Source: Euptelea pleiosperma (Eukaryota > Streptophyta > Magnoliopsida > Ranunculales > Eupteleaceae). From it: a DNA stretch of 64,000 nt. The stretch covers positions 22,135,190 to 22,199,189 of the forward strand of contig CM068553.1 of the NCBI GenBank assembly GCA_035048495.1. Direction: 5' to 3'. Below the pieces are notes generated by a model that saw only the letters and a list, made by a program, of their open reading frames with translations, was not told the DNA's origin and made no database searches. The position numbers were made by a program, and so were the translations under genes. Shown here one piece after another: positions 25,438-36,420 of this stretch; the stretch's first letter is position 1; each line of letters opens with the position of its first letter.

Positions 25438-27519
25438 TTGTCTCTGTTCCACCTTAGGTGTCAGGAAGACTGCAGATTCACTCAGTCTCCATGAGTTTTA
25501 TCCTGGTTGGGGGTACTTGATATACCCCCGTCATGTCTGGCTGAAGACGTAAAACTTAGCGCTTTCGGAAAGGCAATTCCGGTATTCCTAGAGTACATGA
25601 GTCTCATGCATTTGTGATTATTGTTATATCTTTGGCAATGCAGGTACATTCATTCTTCCGATCATCAGGTATCACACACTGTCGAGTTTCTGCCGACTTG
25701 GTAATATCCTTCCTGAACTTTTGCATCATCATCACTGAATTTTTATCCTTTTATGTCCCGGTAATGAGCACCGAGGACGGTGCTATATTTTGGTTGGGGG
25801 TGGGGTAATTACCAAAACTCATGTCTTCATTTTGATAAAAAAAAAAAAACTTTTTATTTTTGGGGTAATTTCCGATGTTCTCCAAAAGTTTTCTAGAATT
25901 TCAAAAAATGTGTTAAATACCCTGACTTTGATTAACTGAAAACCTCCGTTAAGTCAGTATTGAGGATGTCAATTTTTGTTTAAAGTTAGCGTTGAGTCAA
26001 TTCAAGCGTGACTACAGCAGGTTTGAAAACTTAGAAAAACTCATATTCGGCACAATTGTACACTATCAATATCAGAGTCATCCTAAGTTTAGAAATTCTG
26101 GAGATCCTGTGAGAATAATTGTGGAGACCTAACCCAGTGAGCTTTCGAACCTTTAATCAATTCAGAGGATTATACAACAATTCTGAGTCACAAGATGACT
26201 CACTATTCTTCATGCCCGCAATATTCGTTGAGAGATCTCATTATCTTTTGCTTCGATCATAAAACTCGGAACGACATCAACATTGGATTACTACGACAGA
26301 ACCTTCTCTGTATCCAGTCAAGACAGTATACATGATAGTGCAAACCCTAGAAAATGATTTAGGCCATTTTTCTGAACCATTCAGCCTTTTTACTCACCTG
26401 AATTATACTTCACTAGAAACCCCTTGAGCCGTTCTATAAAAGCCTTTTCTTTGTAAACCCATAAACCTAAAATCCAGTATAGCTACGAAGCATGACTGGC
26501 TACCCTTATTTTGAGATGGACAAAAGAATAACTGATATGGGTGTACCGTGAAAAAAAAAAGTAAAGAAGAAGAATCAAAAGGAAAAGAAAATGGTTCAAG
26601 CCAAAAACAAAATATAGAAAGAAAGTATGAAGAAGAGCTGAAAAGAAATTGAGCAGTCTCAGAAATATCAAGAAAAAGAGAAAAATACGAAAAAAGGAAA
26701 AAGAACCAGATAATGGTGTTACGCCGCAGGAAAAATGCAAGAAAATGACAATATCCTCTCAAGATCTTTGAAATCCTGTATACCTTTATTTTTCTACACC
26801 TGACCTAAGCCTCATTACAACCCAGGAAAGTCCTACTTGATTCTAGGATAGCACGATCATAAAATGTGGAGATTGGAGAAAGAGAAGCTATAGAGTTTGA
26901 TCTGACGTTCCCGAGTGAAGTGGTATTCCAATCATGAGATCTTCTTCTGTTAAAGATGTCCTTCCTTCAAATAATACATATGTGAGATCTTTACTTTCAT
27001 CAACACATCTCCTCACATATAAATTGAGAGAAAAGAAGAAAACACTTCTTGTGTGATTCTATTCTGAGTGCTAAACATGTGAGATTTGAGGTCGAGGCAT
27101 AAAAACTTAGAGGTGATCTGGAAATCTTTACTGTAGGATGATGAGAATGTTGAGCACACACACACGCAGAGTCTGACTATTCTGGGTCATGATTATCAGT
27201 CTGTAGTCTTGCCAAAACTTTCCAACTCTTCGCTAGCATGTAACTGTTTTTGCATCCATTCAATGATTTGACGAACGATGTTTTCCCGGAGCTAATATGA
27301 AAAAGTGTGCAGCATGTGCAGAGCCCTTTTAAGCTCATTTATTTCACACTAATTGCCAAGGATTGGCAATATGCTGGTTGGGGGTATGAGATAATTGTTG
27401 TGGATGTCATTTGTTGATCTCCTTAGCATGTAACTTTCGTAAATCCATTCTTTGATATTTCATACATCTCTTATGTCATGTTCATATATTAGTTATATTT
27501 GGGAAAATATTGAGCATGT
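25438..27519 (+). other. Non-coding 3' part of the pol-less element
   Basis: About 2 kb without a gene. Three copies of the G-rich motif TGGTTGGGGGT occur near 25503, 25792 and 27371, a motif I associate with internal regions of plant gypsy elements. Around 26800 there is a CCTCATTACAACCC-type stretch of the same kind. The expected plus-strand 3' LTR is absent, so the element is cut off on this side. Confidence 0.55.
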
Positions 27520-27923
27520 TGTTATGAACACCTACACACGTGCACTAGGAGGGTTAATGTAGTTGTTATTTACGAGTTGGTTGGACTCACCTTTCGTGAG
27601 CACTCTCTTTTTAGGCCAACACAGACGATAGGATTGCACGTAATATCTTTTAGACGCGCTTGGATTGTTAGAAAGTTTTTTTTTTATATTGAGAGAATTT
27701 ATGTAGTGAGGACTGGGTTGTATTACTTTAAGCCATTTGGTTACCTTTTTCAAGTTTTGAATTAATTTGGATATTCAATTTCTTTAATTTAATTCTTTAG
27801 ATGGCTCGTATTTAATCAACTTGCACTATATATTTATGGTGTGTGTTGGAGATTCATTTTCGATCGCACCTCGGGATCTGTGTTGGCATTAGATATGCTA
27901 GACCTAGGTCACGGGGCGTGACA
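27520..27923 (-). mobile_element. Antisense chromovirus-type LTR fragment
   Basis: The plus strand ends GGGGCGTGACA at 27923, so the minus strand starts TGTCACGCCCCGTGACC, a Del-like LTR start. The left boundary is uncertain. It separates the pol-less element from the diverged LTR E. Confidence 0.45.
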
Positions 27924-27949
27924 TTTTTGTTTTCCTCTCCTTTTTTTTT

Positions 27950-29467
27950 TTTGAGTCACACCTTGGTGAAGAAAAGAAAGAAGGAAAATAGATAGAGATT
28001 GGGGTTTTTGGGGTGAAACGGGTTGTAGTTGCAGGTTGCAACTCCAGCAACATTAAAGAGAGGTGGTGGCGGTTGGGAGAAAGGGGTTGAGTTTTGAAAA
28101 TGTGGAGGTCTCTTAGAAATGGAGGGGGCGGCTAGGGTTGGAGGTGTGGAGATGGATGGGGGAGAGAAGTGGTAACGACTTGGGAAGGGATTATATATGA
28201 GGAGCATGATAGCCCCCCACCTCATCCTCTTTAAAATGTTGGGGGTTTTGGGGTTTTATCCCCTTTCCAAAACGTTGTGAGGAGATGGGTTTTCTTTTTA
28301 AAAAGCTCTCTCTCTCTCTATCTCCAATATGGGATCTTTCATGCCAAGCTTTTAAGGCTCTTCTTCCCTCTTAGAATCTAATGGTCCAAGTTCTTAGATG
28401 GGCTCACAGCTACTCTCTTTAATAAATTATCTTCTTTGCAAAAAGATTCGAAAACTCTCTTATGTCTAAAATCATTTAAAATATTTTTTTCCTTTTTCAA
28501 ATCAAATGGTTGCCCCTTTCTTTTGTCTTGGAAAATATTGGGTTTTATTTCAAAATAGGGAGAAAAGTTCCATTTTAAGTGAAACCAACGGATATTTCAT
28601 AATAAAGGCAGTGGGGTCCACTAAATGGCTAGGCCGTGGGTGAATGATAATAGGCATATAATTTAGCTTGTCTATGGCCCATATGTTAAAACAAGGAATG
28701 ATGAGGGCCATTGGATTCTAAGATGGCGAGATGGATGATCGAATTATATGGTGGATGATCTGCTGGCGATCGGACAGTAGAATTGGATGGCGATGATCGG
28801 ACGGATCATTGGACGATGGAGATCGGCCAACATAGGCCGTAGGATAGAGTGATTGCGGGAGGAGAGAGGATCGGATGATTGATATTGAGAGTAGAGAGAG
28901 AATGATGATTTAGAGAGAGGAGAGAAAAGATATTACAAAATAAAAAGAAAATGTTAGCAGAGAGTTTTGAACCCTGGTCTTTGACTTGGTCTTCTGCATA
29001 CTTTACCAACTGAGCAAGTCCTCATCTTGTGTTAGTTGATAAGCTTTAATCTCCTTAGTCTCTTCTTTGAGGGCTTGTCTCTCCTCTCTTGGTAGTCTCT
29101 CGACTCTTTCACCTCTCTAGTTCTTCTCGCTCTAGGCTTATATCTTCTTATCTAAGTCCATTGGCTCTCTGTGCTTTGATCAAAGGCTCTGGAGGTTGAT
29201 TGTGCGCCCGTATTCCATCAAAATTGTCTGATTAGTGCTCCTGCGATAGAAAAATCGCGTAATGAGATTTCTACAAAATGGCTTCGCATGTGGGTCCAAT
29301 AAATATGTATGAATGCGTGCAAATATACCATTTTAACTAGAAAAATGTGTTCTATGCAATAGAATAAGCTCTTATGTAGAAAAGTTGATAAAAATGATAA
29401 TTTTATGTAGGAGAGTGATACGCTAAAATGATAATAGCTTAAAATAAGCACTTTTGAGCGAATATTA
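27950..29467 (-). mobile_element. LTR E, old truncated member of the TGATATTCGC family
   Basis: On the minus strand it starts TAATATTCGCTCAAAAGTGC at 29467 (TG mutated to TA) and is colinear with the first half of the other LTRs, but with many substitutions. It includes the hairpin motif near 28026-28046 and lacks the family's conserved 3' end. It lies 87 bp from LTR D, in the same orientation. Divergence suggests a much older insertion. Confidence 0.75.
28961..29024 (-). other. tRNA-like segment with A-box and B-box
   Basis: On the minus strand GACTTGCTCAGTTGGTAAAG resembles a tRNA D-arm/A-box, and CCAGGGTTCAAAACTC about 30 bases later resembles a T-arm/B-box. Spacing and order are those of a tRNA or tRNA-derived SINE head. 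The equivalent sites in LTRs A, B, C and D keep a B-box-like AGGGTTCCAGACCCT but a poor A-box. A functional tRNA is unlikely, since the acceptor stem does not pair. Origin from tRNA is inference. Confidence 0.4.
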
Positions 29468-29554
29468 GTAGAGATTCCACCCATGTGTCTTGGATTTCTC
29501 ATAGGGTTTGGCCATGTGTCTTGAATCACTCTTTAGGGTTCGACCTTGTGTTAT

Positions 29555-32194
29555 TGAAAGTAGGTATTTTCCGCGTCGTTGGTACGGAAACCCTAACTTC
29601 AACACATTTTTAATTTATCCGAGACATTTAACCTGTAAAATGAGCAGTTTTGCATAGGGATTCGTGTCGGATGTCGATCCGCACTCGGGATTAGTCGGAT
29701 TAGCGCGAATAAGAACATAAAATGACGAAAAAGAAAATATTGCACAGAATGTAAAACAATCACACTTAAATCATATTAATTTAACTGAACTTGTCTCTTA
29801 CAATGAAAATCAAATAAAAAATAACTAAACTAAAAAGCTTTAAGAGAGATTAGGGTAGAGAGAGAAAATGAGAGGTAGAGAGAGAAAACTAGAGAGAATT
29901 AGAGAGAGAAACTAAGAGAGGAGAGAGAAAGTGAGAAATATAGAACCCTAAAGAGAGATAGATCTAGAGAGAGAAAGTAAAAGAGAGGGAGGTAAAACTA
30001 GTGAGAGAAAGTTCTAAAACCTAGAAAGAGAAAAGAGAGTAAAGAGATTACCTTGGGTAGCTTATCGAAGAATCGGGATTGGCCGACAAAGATTTGCCGG
30101 AGATGCATGGTGGAAGAACACGAGGTGCAAGCTAGCCACGTGGTGACTGTGGGTGGCTCTTGGCCGAGCCATGGAAGATGGAGAAATTCGAATGGCAATG
30201 GAGGATGTACAGTCCAGCGGCTATGAAGGAGATCACGCTGGTTCTTGTGAGAGAGGAGCACTTACCGTTGAGAGGGTTGCAGGCTCATCGTGGGAGTAGC
30301 AGGCTGTAATAGGAGGAGAGCACGTTGGTGTGGAAGAAGACCAGCAGGTTGGGGCGGTGATATTGCACACCACGTGCAAGAGAGGTGAATAGGGCAGCAG
30401 CGTGATGTTTTTGTTGCAGGCCAAAGGCTGCTGCCCGTTAAGTGATGAAGGTGTAAAAGAGGACGGCTATGATGGATCTAACGATGGTGGCTGTTGGAAA
30501 ACAGCCACCGTGTAGGATCAATATAGAAGGCAGTAGTGGGAGGAGGCAGTGATCGCCGGTCAAGGTGGGAAGAGAATGGGAGAGGGATGAGAACGTGTGG
30601 AAGAGAGGTGGGCCCAAGAGAGAGCTTTGCCGTCGTTAATGGCAGCTGTGGGTGGTGTCTCTAACCGAACCAGATCTGGTTCTTGGAGTTGAAACAGTTG
30701 TGGATGAATGGTGGTGGATTCACGGTGGTTGCTTGCTGCTGGAGATGAAGAACGGCCGGAGCAGAGAGAGGAGAGAGAGGCGGACTGGACTAGACTGGTT
30801 GGGGGGGCGCTGCCGGCCGGAGTTGCAGGCTGCAACTCCGGTAGAAAACGGTAATAATAATGACGAAAACGAAAATAAAATAAAATAAAATAAATGAGAA
30901 GATGGAGGAGGAAGAAGAAGAAGAAGAAGAAGAAGAAGAAGAAGATGGAGAAGGAGAAGAAACAGATGGCCGGAGTTGCTGCCTGCAACTCCGGCGAAGA
31001 TCGAGGAAGAAGAAGAAGAAGAAGATGGAAGAAGAAGAAAAAAGAAGGAGAAGAAGGTGACGAAAACGTCGGGGGAGTTTTGGGGGAAGGAGAGGAGAAG
31101 AAAAGAGGGGGATTAGGGTTCGAACGAACCCCTATCCTTCTCCTTTTAAAGCTTCCCTATTTCCTTTAATGGAAATAGGGGATTTTTGAAAATAAAAAAA
31201 TAAGAAAAATAATTTTTTTTTTTTTTTTTTAAGTAAAAACCTACTTTTCTATGGGGAATCTCCCCAATTAGTGGACCCCCCATTTAATTAAAATTATTTT
31301 GAAATTCGCGGGGTCCACTAACTGGTCGGACAGCGGGTCGATGAAGATGGGCCCGGCTATTGGCCCACATGGATTGATGATGTCCATCGTCTCATAAGAT
31401 GATGTGACAGACAGTCTGATGGCGATCGGATGGATGGTGACTTGATTGGGACTCAGATTGGTAGATCGACGGATCTAGAGAGATCTAACGGTCCGATTGA
31501 AGATCCAACGGTCCGATGGAAGATCCAACGGTCAGAAAGCTAAGGGAGATGAGATAGAGCTGATGGGTAGGAGTTCTGGGGTTAGGTCAGTAGATTCGAG
31601 GACCGAGAGATGAAGAGAGAGAAAGAATAAGGAGAGATGAGAGAGAAAGTATCAGAAAATAGAGAGAAAAGCACTGGCGGAGGGTCTGGAACCCTGGTCT
31701 TCACTGTGACCATCCTCACGCTTCTCCAGTAGAGTCGACCATCATTCTTTGCTGACTCATGTGGCTTTAAACGCTTTGGTCTGTCTCTTGGTCATTGGCT
31801 CTCCTACTCTCTTCGTTCTTTTGGGCCGGCTTTTTGGTCCTCTTATTCAGCCCATATTTAGCCCATATCTTCTAGTCATAGCATGTGGGCTTTTTAAGCT
31901 TTGATAATGGGCTTTCATGATCGATTTGGGCCCACAAGTCTCGAGAATCGTCCCATCGGGGTTTCCTACGACAGAAGAAGCGCGTAATGAGACTTTATCA
32001 GAACGACTTAATATTTAGACTTCCGAAAATGTGTTTAATGCATGCAAATATATCATTTCGTCTAGAAAAGTGTGTTCTACGCAACAGAAGAGACTATTAC
32101 GTAGAAAAGTAGGTAAATAGAGTATTTTACGTAGGAGAATGCAATAACGCTAAAAGGATAATTGCTTAAAATAAGCACTTTTGAGCGAATATCA
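29555..32194 (-). mobile_element. Solo LTR D (2.64 kb) of the TGATATTCGC family
   Basis: The minus-strand LTR has TG...CA ends. Target duplications are GTTAT (29550-29554) and TTTAT (32195-32199) on the plus strand, equivalent to ATAAC with one mismatch. It carries a TTC array (30908-30945 on the complementary strand) and two hairpin motifs. It occupies the same target site as LTR C but has flanking DNA on both sides, so it is a solo LTR. Confidence 0.92.
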
Positions 32195-33362
32195 TTTATG
32201 GATCCCTAATAGGGTTCAGCCATAAAGTGTTGGATTCTCTTACGATTTTCACTTATATTGTTCATCGACGTTGATTGTGATATTTGGTGATTGTTTACAT
32301 GTTATTCATGTTGTTTAACCCTAGTTTGTTCCCATGTTATTACTTTTGATGATTATGTGTTCATTTTATATTCTTATTTAAATGTTAAATACATGTGTTG
32401 CTTATGCCATTTAACCCTAGTACCATCTTGTTGTCATATCATGATCAACATGTCATTTCATATAAGGGGTGCATAAGGGAACGGGGTTGAAGTATATTAT
32501 ATACGTTTATATTGGTTTTATCAATTAATTAGGGTTCGGTACCCTAAAGTGAAAGGCCCCAAGCGTTATTTTATCCTACAGATGGGTTGATGATACCGCT
32601 CCCAGTGCGGGAAGGAGATGGAGACCTTATGTGGTTATGGGTACTAGTTGCATGTACATCCCGTACTCACTTGCATTCACCCTCATATTCATGTCAACCT
32701 TATTATATGATTGAGATGCATACCTTGGCTAAAAACTTGTATAGTATGACATCATGCCATGCACACTGTTGAATTACTAAGTCTCAGCTCACGATATTAC
32801 ACCGATACCATTTTCAAATTTTGAGGAGCCGGGTACGTGGGATGATTTTGAGACGGAAGACTCCAATGTACTCGAGGTGATCGACGAGGATTTGGGAGTT
32901 GACCCCACATTTTAAAAAGTTGTATTTGATTGTTTTATAACATTAATTATTTGTTTTCGCGGGCATTCAGGCCTTTGATTGAGAGCATGTTCTCACCAAT
33001 TTCTTTCCATGCTTAATTGAACGATTAAATTAGCTTGATTTATGAATTATTTAAATTATTTATTTTCTACTATAAATATGTTTATTTCTGATTTTAATAC
33101 CTCAACTTGAACTGTGGTTAACTTTAAAACACCCAATTGACCGATTCGACTTTATTTTGATTCCCTTACCTTATTTGACCTAATTTGACTTTAGGTGGAT
33201 TTCTTGATCTTTGTTGGCCTTTTTTTACTTAGCCTTATAGGTTTTCGAATGAACCTTAGTAGTCTACTTGACCTAATTGGACTACTAGGGGACATTTATG
33301 GATCACCTCCGGGTTTGGGTACGGATCGATCCACGGAACTGGGGCTTGACATGGCCCACACG
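32195..33362. other. Non-coding LTR-like block, right copy
   Basis: Reverse-orientation twin of 17819-19143. It runs from the LTR D target site to the gag leader. No gene is supported; the small frames are shared with the other arm and lack domains. Confidence 0.6.
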
Positions 33363-34560
33363 GAAAACCCACCCTTACCGGGAGATTCCAAAGCTATTCC
33401 AGAGGTAAAGTTCCCACGAGTAGAATCTGTCGAGTAAGGACATAGGTTAGTAGGTCAATGAGCCAACTGCCAAGATCCTAAAGAAGGCCACGATAGAACA
33501 ACATCATGACGGAAATGAAATGGCGACCCACCTGGTCACCCACGGGCAGTTGGCCAAGCTCGTGGGAGGGTTGCTTGGAAAAAAGGAAACACTTGCCGAC
33601 CGTATGGCAGCAATAGCAACCAGGGTCCCTAGAGACTCACCATTTGTGGAACACATTCAACAATATTGGGTGCCCTCATCATTCTCCTACCCAAAATATC
33701 CGACATTCACAGGGGTTTTTGATCCGGTAAATCATGTCCTACGCTTCCTCAAGGCCATAACCATGTGGGAATTTGATGACCGGCTAATGTGTCGAATGTT
33801 CCCGTCTACATTAAGTGGGGAGGCGCTCATCTGGTTCAACCAATTGCCCCCCAAGTTAGTACATGATTTTTTGGGTTTAAGCTCACGCTTTATTTCCCAA
33901 TACTCTTGTAACAGACTTCACCGTAAAGATGTTGATGTCCAGATCGATGTAAGAAAGGACTAAAAAGAGACGATACAGGACTTCACTAAGAGGTTCCGGA
34001 ACGTCATGATCACAGTAGAGGACTACGACGACAAGCATGCCGTTACGGTATACAGGAAAGCTCTGTCAGTTGAGTCTGAGCTCTACCGCTCCCTCACGAA
34101 GAATCGTCCGTCGGGCCTGGAGGCTCTAATTGCAAGAACCAAGAAGTATGCAAAGTTGGAAGATGACACCATTCGGCATACAAAGAAAGTCATCACAATC
34201 CTAGGGGTTGAAAAGCCCTCCGTAAAGGAGGAAAATGAGAAAAATAGAAATTTTGAGGGTAGAGCAGACAAGGAAAAGCCACAGGTCTGGGAAGACCGGA
34301 TGTACACAGCTCTAAGCATCCCCCTAGAGCAGATCCTGGAGCTAATCAAGGACTTGGTGCAGTGGACTCAGCCAATGAACCCCAAAATGGCGGCAACAAA
34401 AGACAAACAAATACTATGCCTTCCATATGGACCATGGGCATTAGACGAACAAATGCTACGCCCTGAAGAATCGGGTAGAAGACCTGATTGCAGAAGGACA
34501 TCTAGCGCAGTACGTCCGACAGGCCGAGGAGGTCAGAAAATGGATTAATAATGCCCCAAG
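33363..34560 (+). pseudogene. Tat-lineage gypsy gag
   Basis: The main frame starts at 33520 (MATHLVTHGQLAKLVGG) and carries a Retrotrans_gag domain with FDPVNHVLRFLKAITMWEFDDRLMCRMFPSTLSGEALIWFNQLPPK. A TAA at 33961 interrupts it, and the same frame resumes (FRNVMITVEDYDDKHAVTVY). Near 34447 the frame shifts; the new frame reads KNRVEDLIAEGHLAQYVRQAEE, the usual end of a Tat gag, and leads into the protease. The protein would form the particle and bind element RNA. The shift lies at or next to the end of the inverted repeat. Confidence 0.88.
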
Positions 34561-35322
34561 AGAGGGTGAGAACAAGATGGCATTACCGACGATGATTATT
34601 GACGTAATCCACGGGGGTCAAGTCGCTTGTCACGCCGAGAGAGAAAAACAAGATCGCATCAGCTCGCGATAGATCGAACACCTCTGTGAGGTACTAAACA
34701 TCACGCCAGGACCAAGGTTTTCCAAAACCATTGAGGGTACCGACGGCGGGGCAATTACCTTTTCCGACATGGACTTGGACAGAGTAGATCTGCTTCATTC
34801 AGACGCACTTCTCCTAACGCTCTCTATCGGGAGCTTTGATGTCAAGCGTATCCTCATTGATATAGGTAGCTCAGTAGAAATACTATTTGCCAACGCCTAC
34901 CAGAGGATGAATTTCTCGGCAACCACGCTGGAAGCGGCAGATGCACCACTTGTTGGATTTAGCGGACAAAAAGTATATGCTCTCAGAAGAATCGTGCTAC
35001 TAGTAAGGGCAAACCCCGCCATTTAGATGGTAGATTTCTTGGTCGTAGACACTCCGTCACCATACAACGCAATCCCGGGGAGAGGATGGCTCCACGGAAT
35101 GAAGGTCGCCCCTCTACGTACCATAAACTAATCCGGTTCCCAATTGACCAAGGGACCATAGAGATCCGAGGAGATCAAACCTCATCAAAAAAGTGTTACG
35201 CGATGGCTGTCATGCTGAAAAGACATTTGAATCTGGAGCTGTTCCCCAAAGCAGCAGGTCACCCGCCGACAGCACGTAGCAACCACAGCATACGGTACCC
35301 GAGGATACAGGACAGGGGGTGA
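34561..35322 (+). pseudogene. Tat-lineage protease region
   Basis: ITFSDMDLDRVDLLHSDALLL leads into VKRILIDIGSSVEILFANAYQRM, the retropepsin flap and active-site region of the Tat lineage. The usual D-T-G triad is D-I-G here. A stop follows at about 35024, after which VDFLVVDTPSPYNAIPGRGWLH continues in frame. Changed triad and stops mean it is inactive. Confidence 0.85.
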
Positions 35323-35432
35323 GAACTATTGAGCCAACCGAGGAAGTCAACCTCGGAACCAAGAAGGATCCAAGGATAACATACATCGGATCAACACTAA
35401 ATCATGAGGAAAAATAGGCATTCATAGATCTC

Positions 35433-36420
35433 ATGGTGACCAATCAGGATGTGTTCGCCTGGTCCTTGGAGGAAATGCCAAGGATACACCTGAACATCTC
35501 ATGCCATAAGTTAAATGTAAATTGCAGGTACGCCCCAGTCAAGCAATGGTCGAGAATAACATCATCCGAGAAGCAAATACCCCTCAGAGAAGAGATCGAC
35601 AAATTGCTTAAAGTAGGATTCATTCGGGAGGTTGCAAACCCTGAGTGACTTGCCAACGTGGTAGCAGTTCCCAAGAAGATGGAAAAGATCTGGGTCTGTA
35701 TAGACTTCACCAACCTAAACAAAGCCTGTCTTAAAGATTCGTATCCTTTGTCACGAATTGACAAACTAGTCAGGAAATCATATCCTTCATGGACGGATAC
35801 TCGGGCTACAATCAGATTCTCCTATTTGGGCCCGATCGGGAGAAAACGACCTTTACCAGGGACCATGGGATATTTTGCTACAAAGTGATGTTGTTTGGCC
35901 TCAAAAATGCAGGAGCCACTTATCATAAACTGGTCAACTGAATGTTCCACGACATGATTGGCAAGTCTATGGAGATCTACATTGATGATATGATGATCAA
36001 GAGTCATCCAAAAAATAGTCACTTGGGGGACTTCAGACGAACGTTCAACCGTCTACGGGAATACAACATGAAGTTGAACCCCCACAAATACGTATTCGGA
36101 GTTACCTCGGGAAAATTCCTAGCGTAATTAATTACCAAGTGGGGAATAGAGGCCAACCCCGAGCAGATCAGAGCCCTCACAGAAATAAAGCCATCGCAAA
36201 ATTGGAAGGAAGTTCAGAAGCTTACTGGCAGAATTGCGGCACTAAGCCATTTTATTGCACGATCGTTAGACCGATGTCAGCCACTGTTTAAACTACTGAA
36301 CAAGTGCGGACAATTCTAGTGGACCGACGAATGCAACCGGGCCTTCGAAAAATTGAAAGAATACTTGGCCGAGCCACCTATACTCTCCAAACCAGAAGCA
36401 GCGAGCCACTCGACCTCTAT
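35433..36420 (+). pseudogene. Tat-lineage reverse transcriptase
   Basis: The segment begins with DVFAWSLEEMPRI and proceeds through IDKLLKVGFIREV, a stop, VAVPKKMEKIWVCIDFTNLNKACLKDSYPLSRID and a frameshift near 35790. The catalytic motif MEIYIDDMMIKS (Y-I-D-D) and KLNPHKYVFGVTSGKFLA follow. Continuations such as LTGRIAALSHFIARS mark the connection to RNase H. In-frame stops near 36125 and 36318 add to the damage. The YIDDMM form is characteristic of the Tat/Athila branch. Confidence 0.88.

Larger units (their letters stand above)
29555..34447 (-). repeat. Right arm of the 4.9 kb inverted repeat
   Basis: A 4893-bp segment matching 16891-21797 in reverse orientation. It contains solo LTR D, the non-coding LTR-like block, and the gag of the Tat element. 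Beyond 34447 this side continues into a complete gag-pol, whereas the left arm ends at the equivalent base. Confidence 0.92.

Noticed and set aside
26403..26762. Phe/Ser-rich minus-strand ORF
   Set aside because: It reads through a purine-rich non-coding tract of the pol-less element and has no recognisable feature.
28961..29024. A genuine tRNA gene
   Set aside because: Only A-box- and B-box-like parts are visible; the acceptor stem does not pair and the segment sits inside a decayed LTR.
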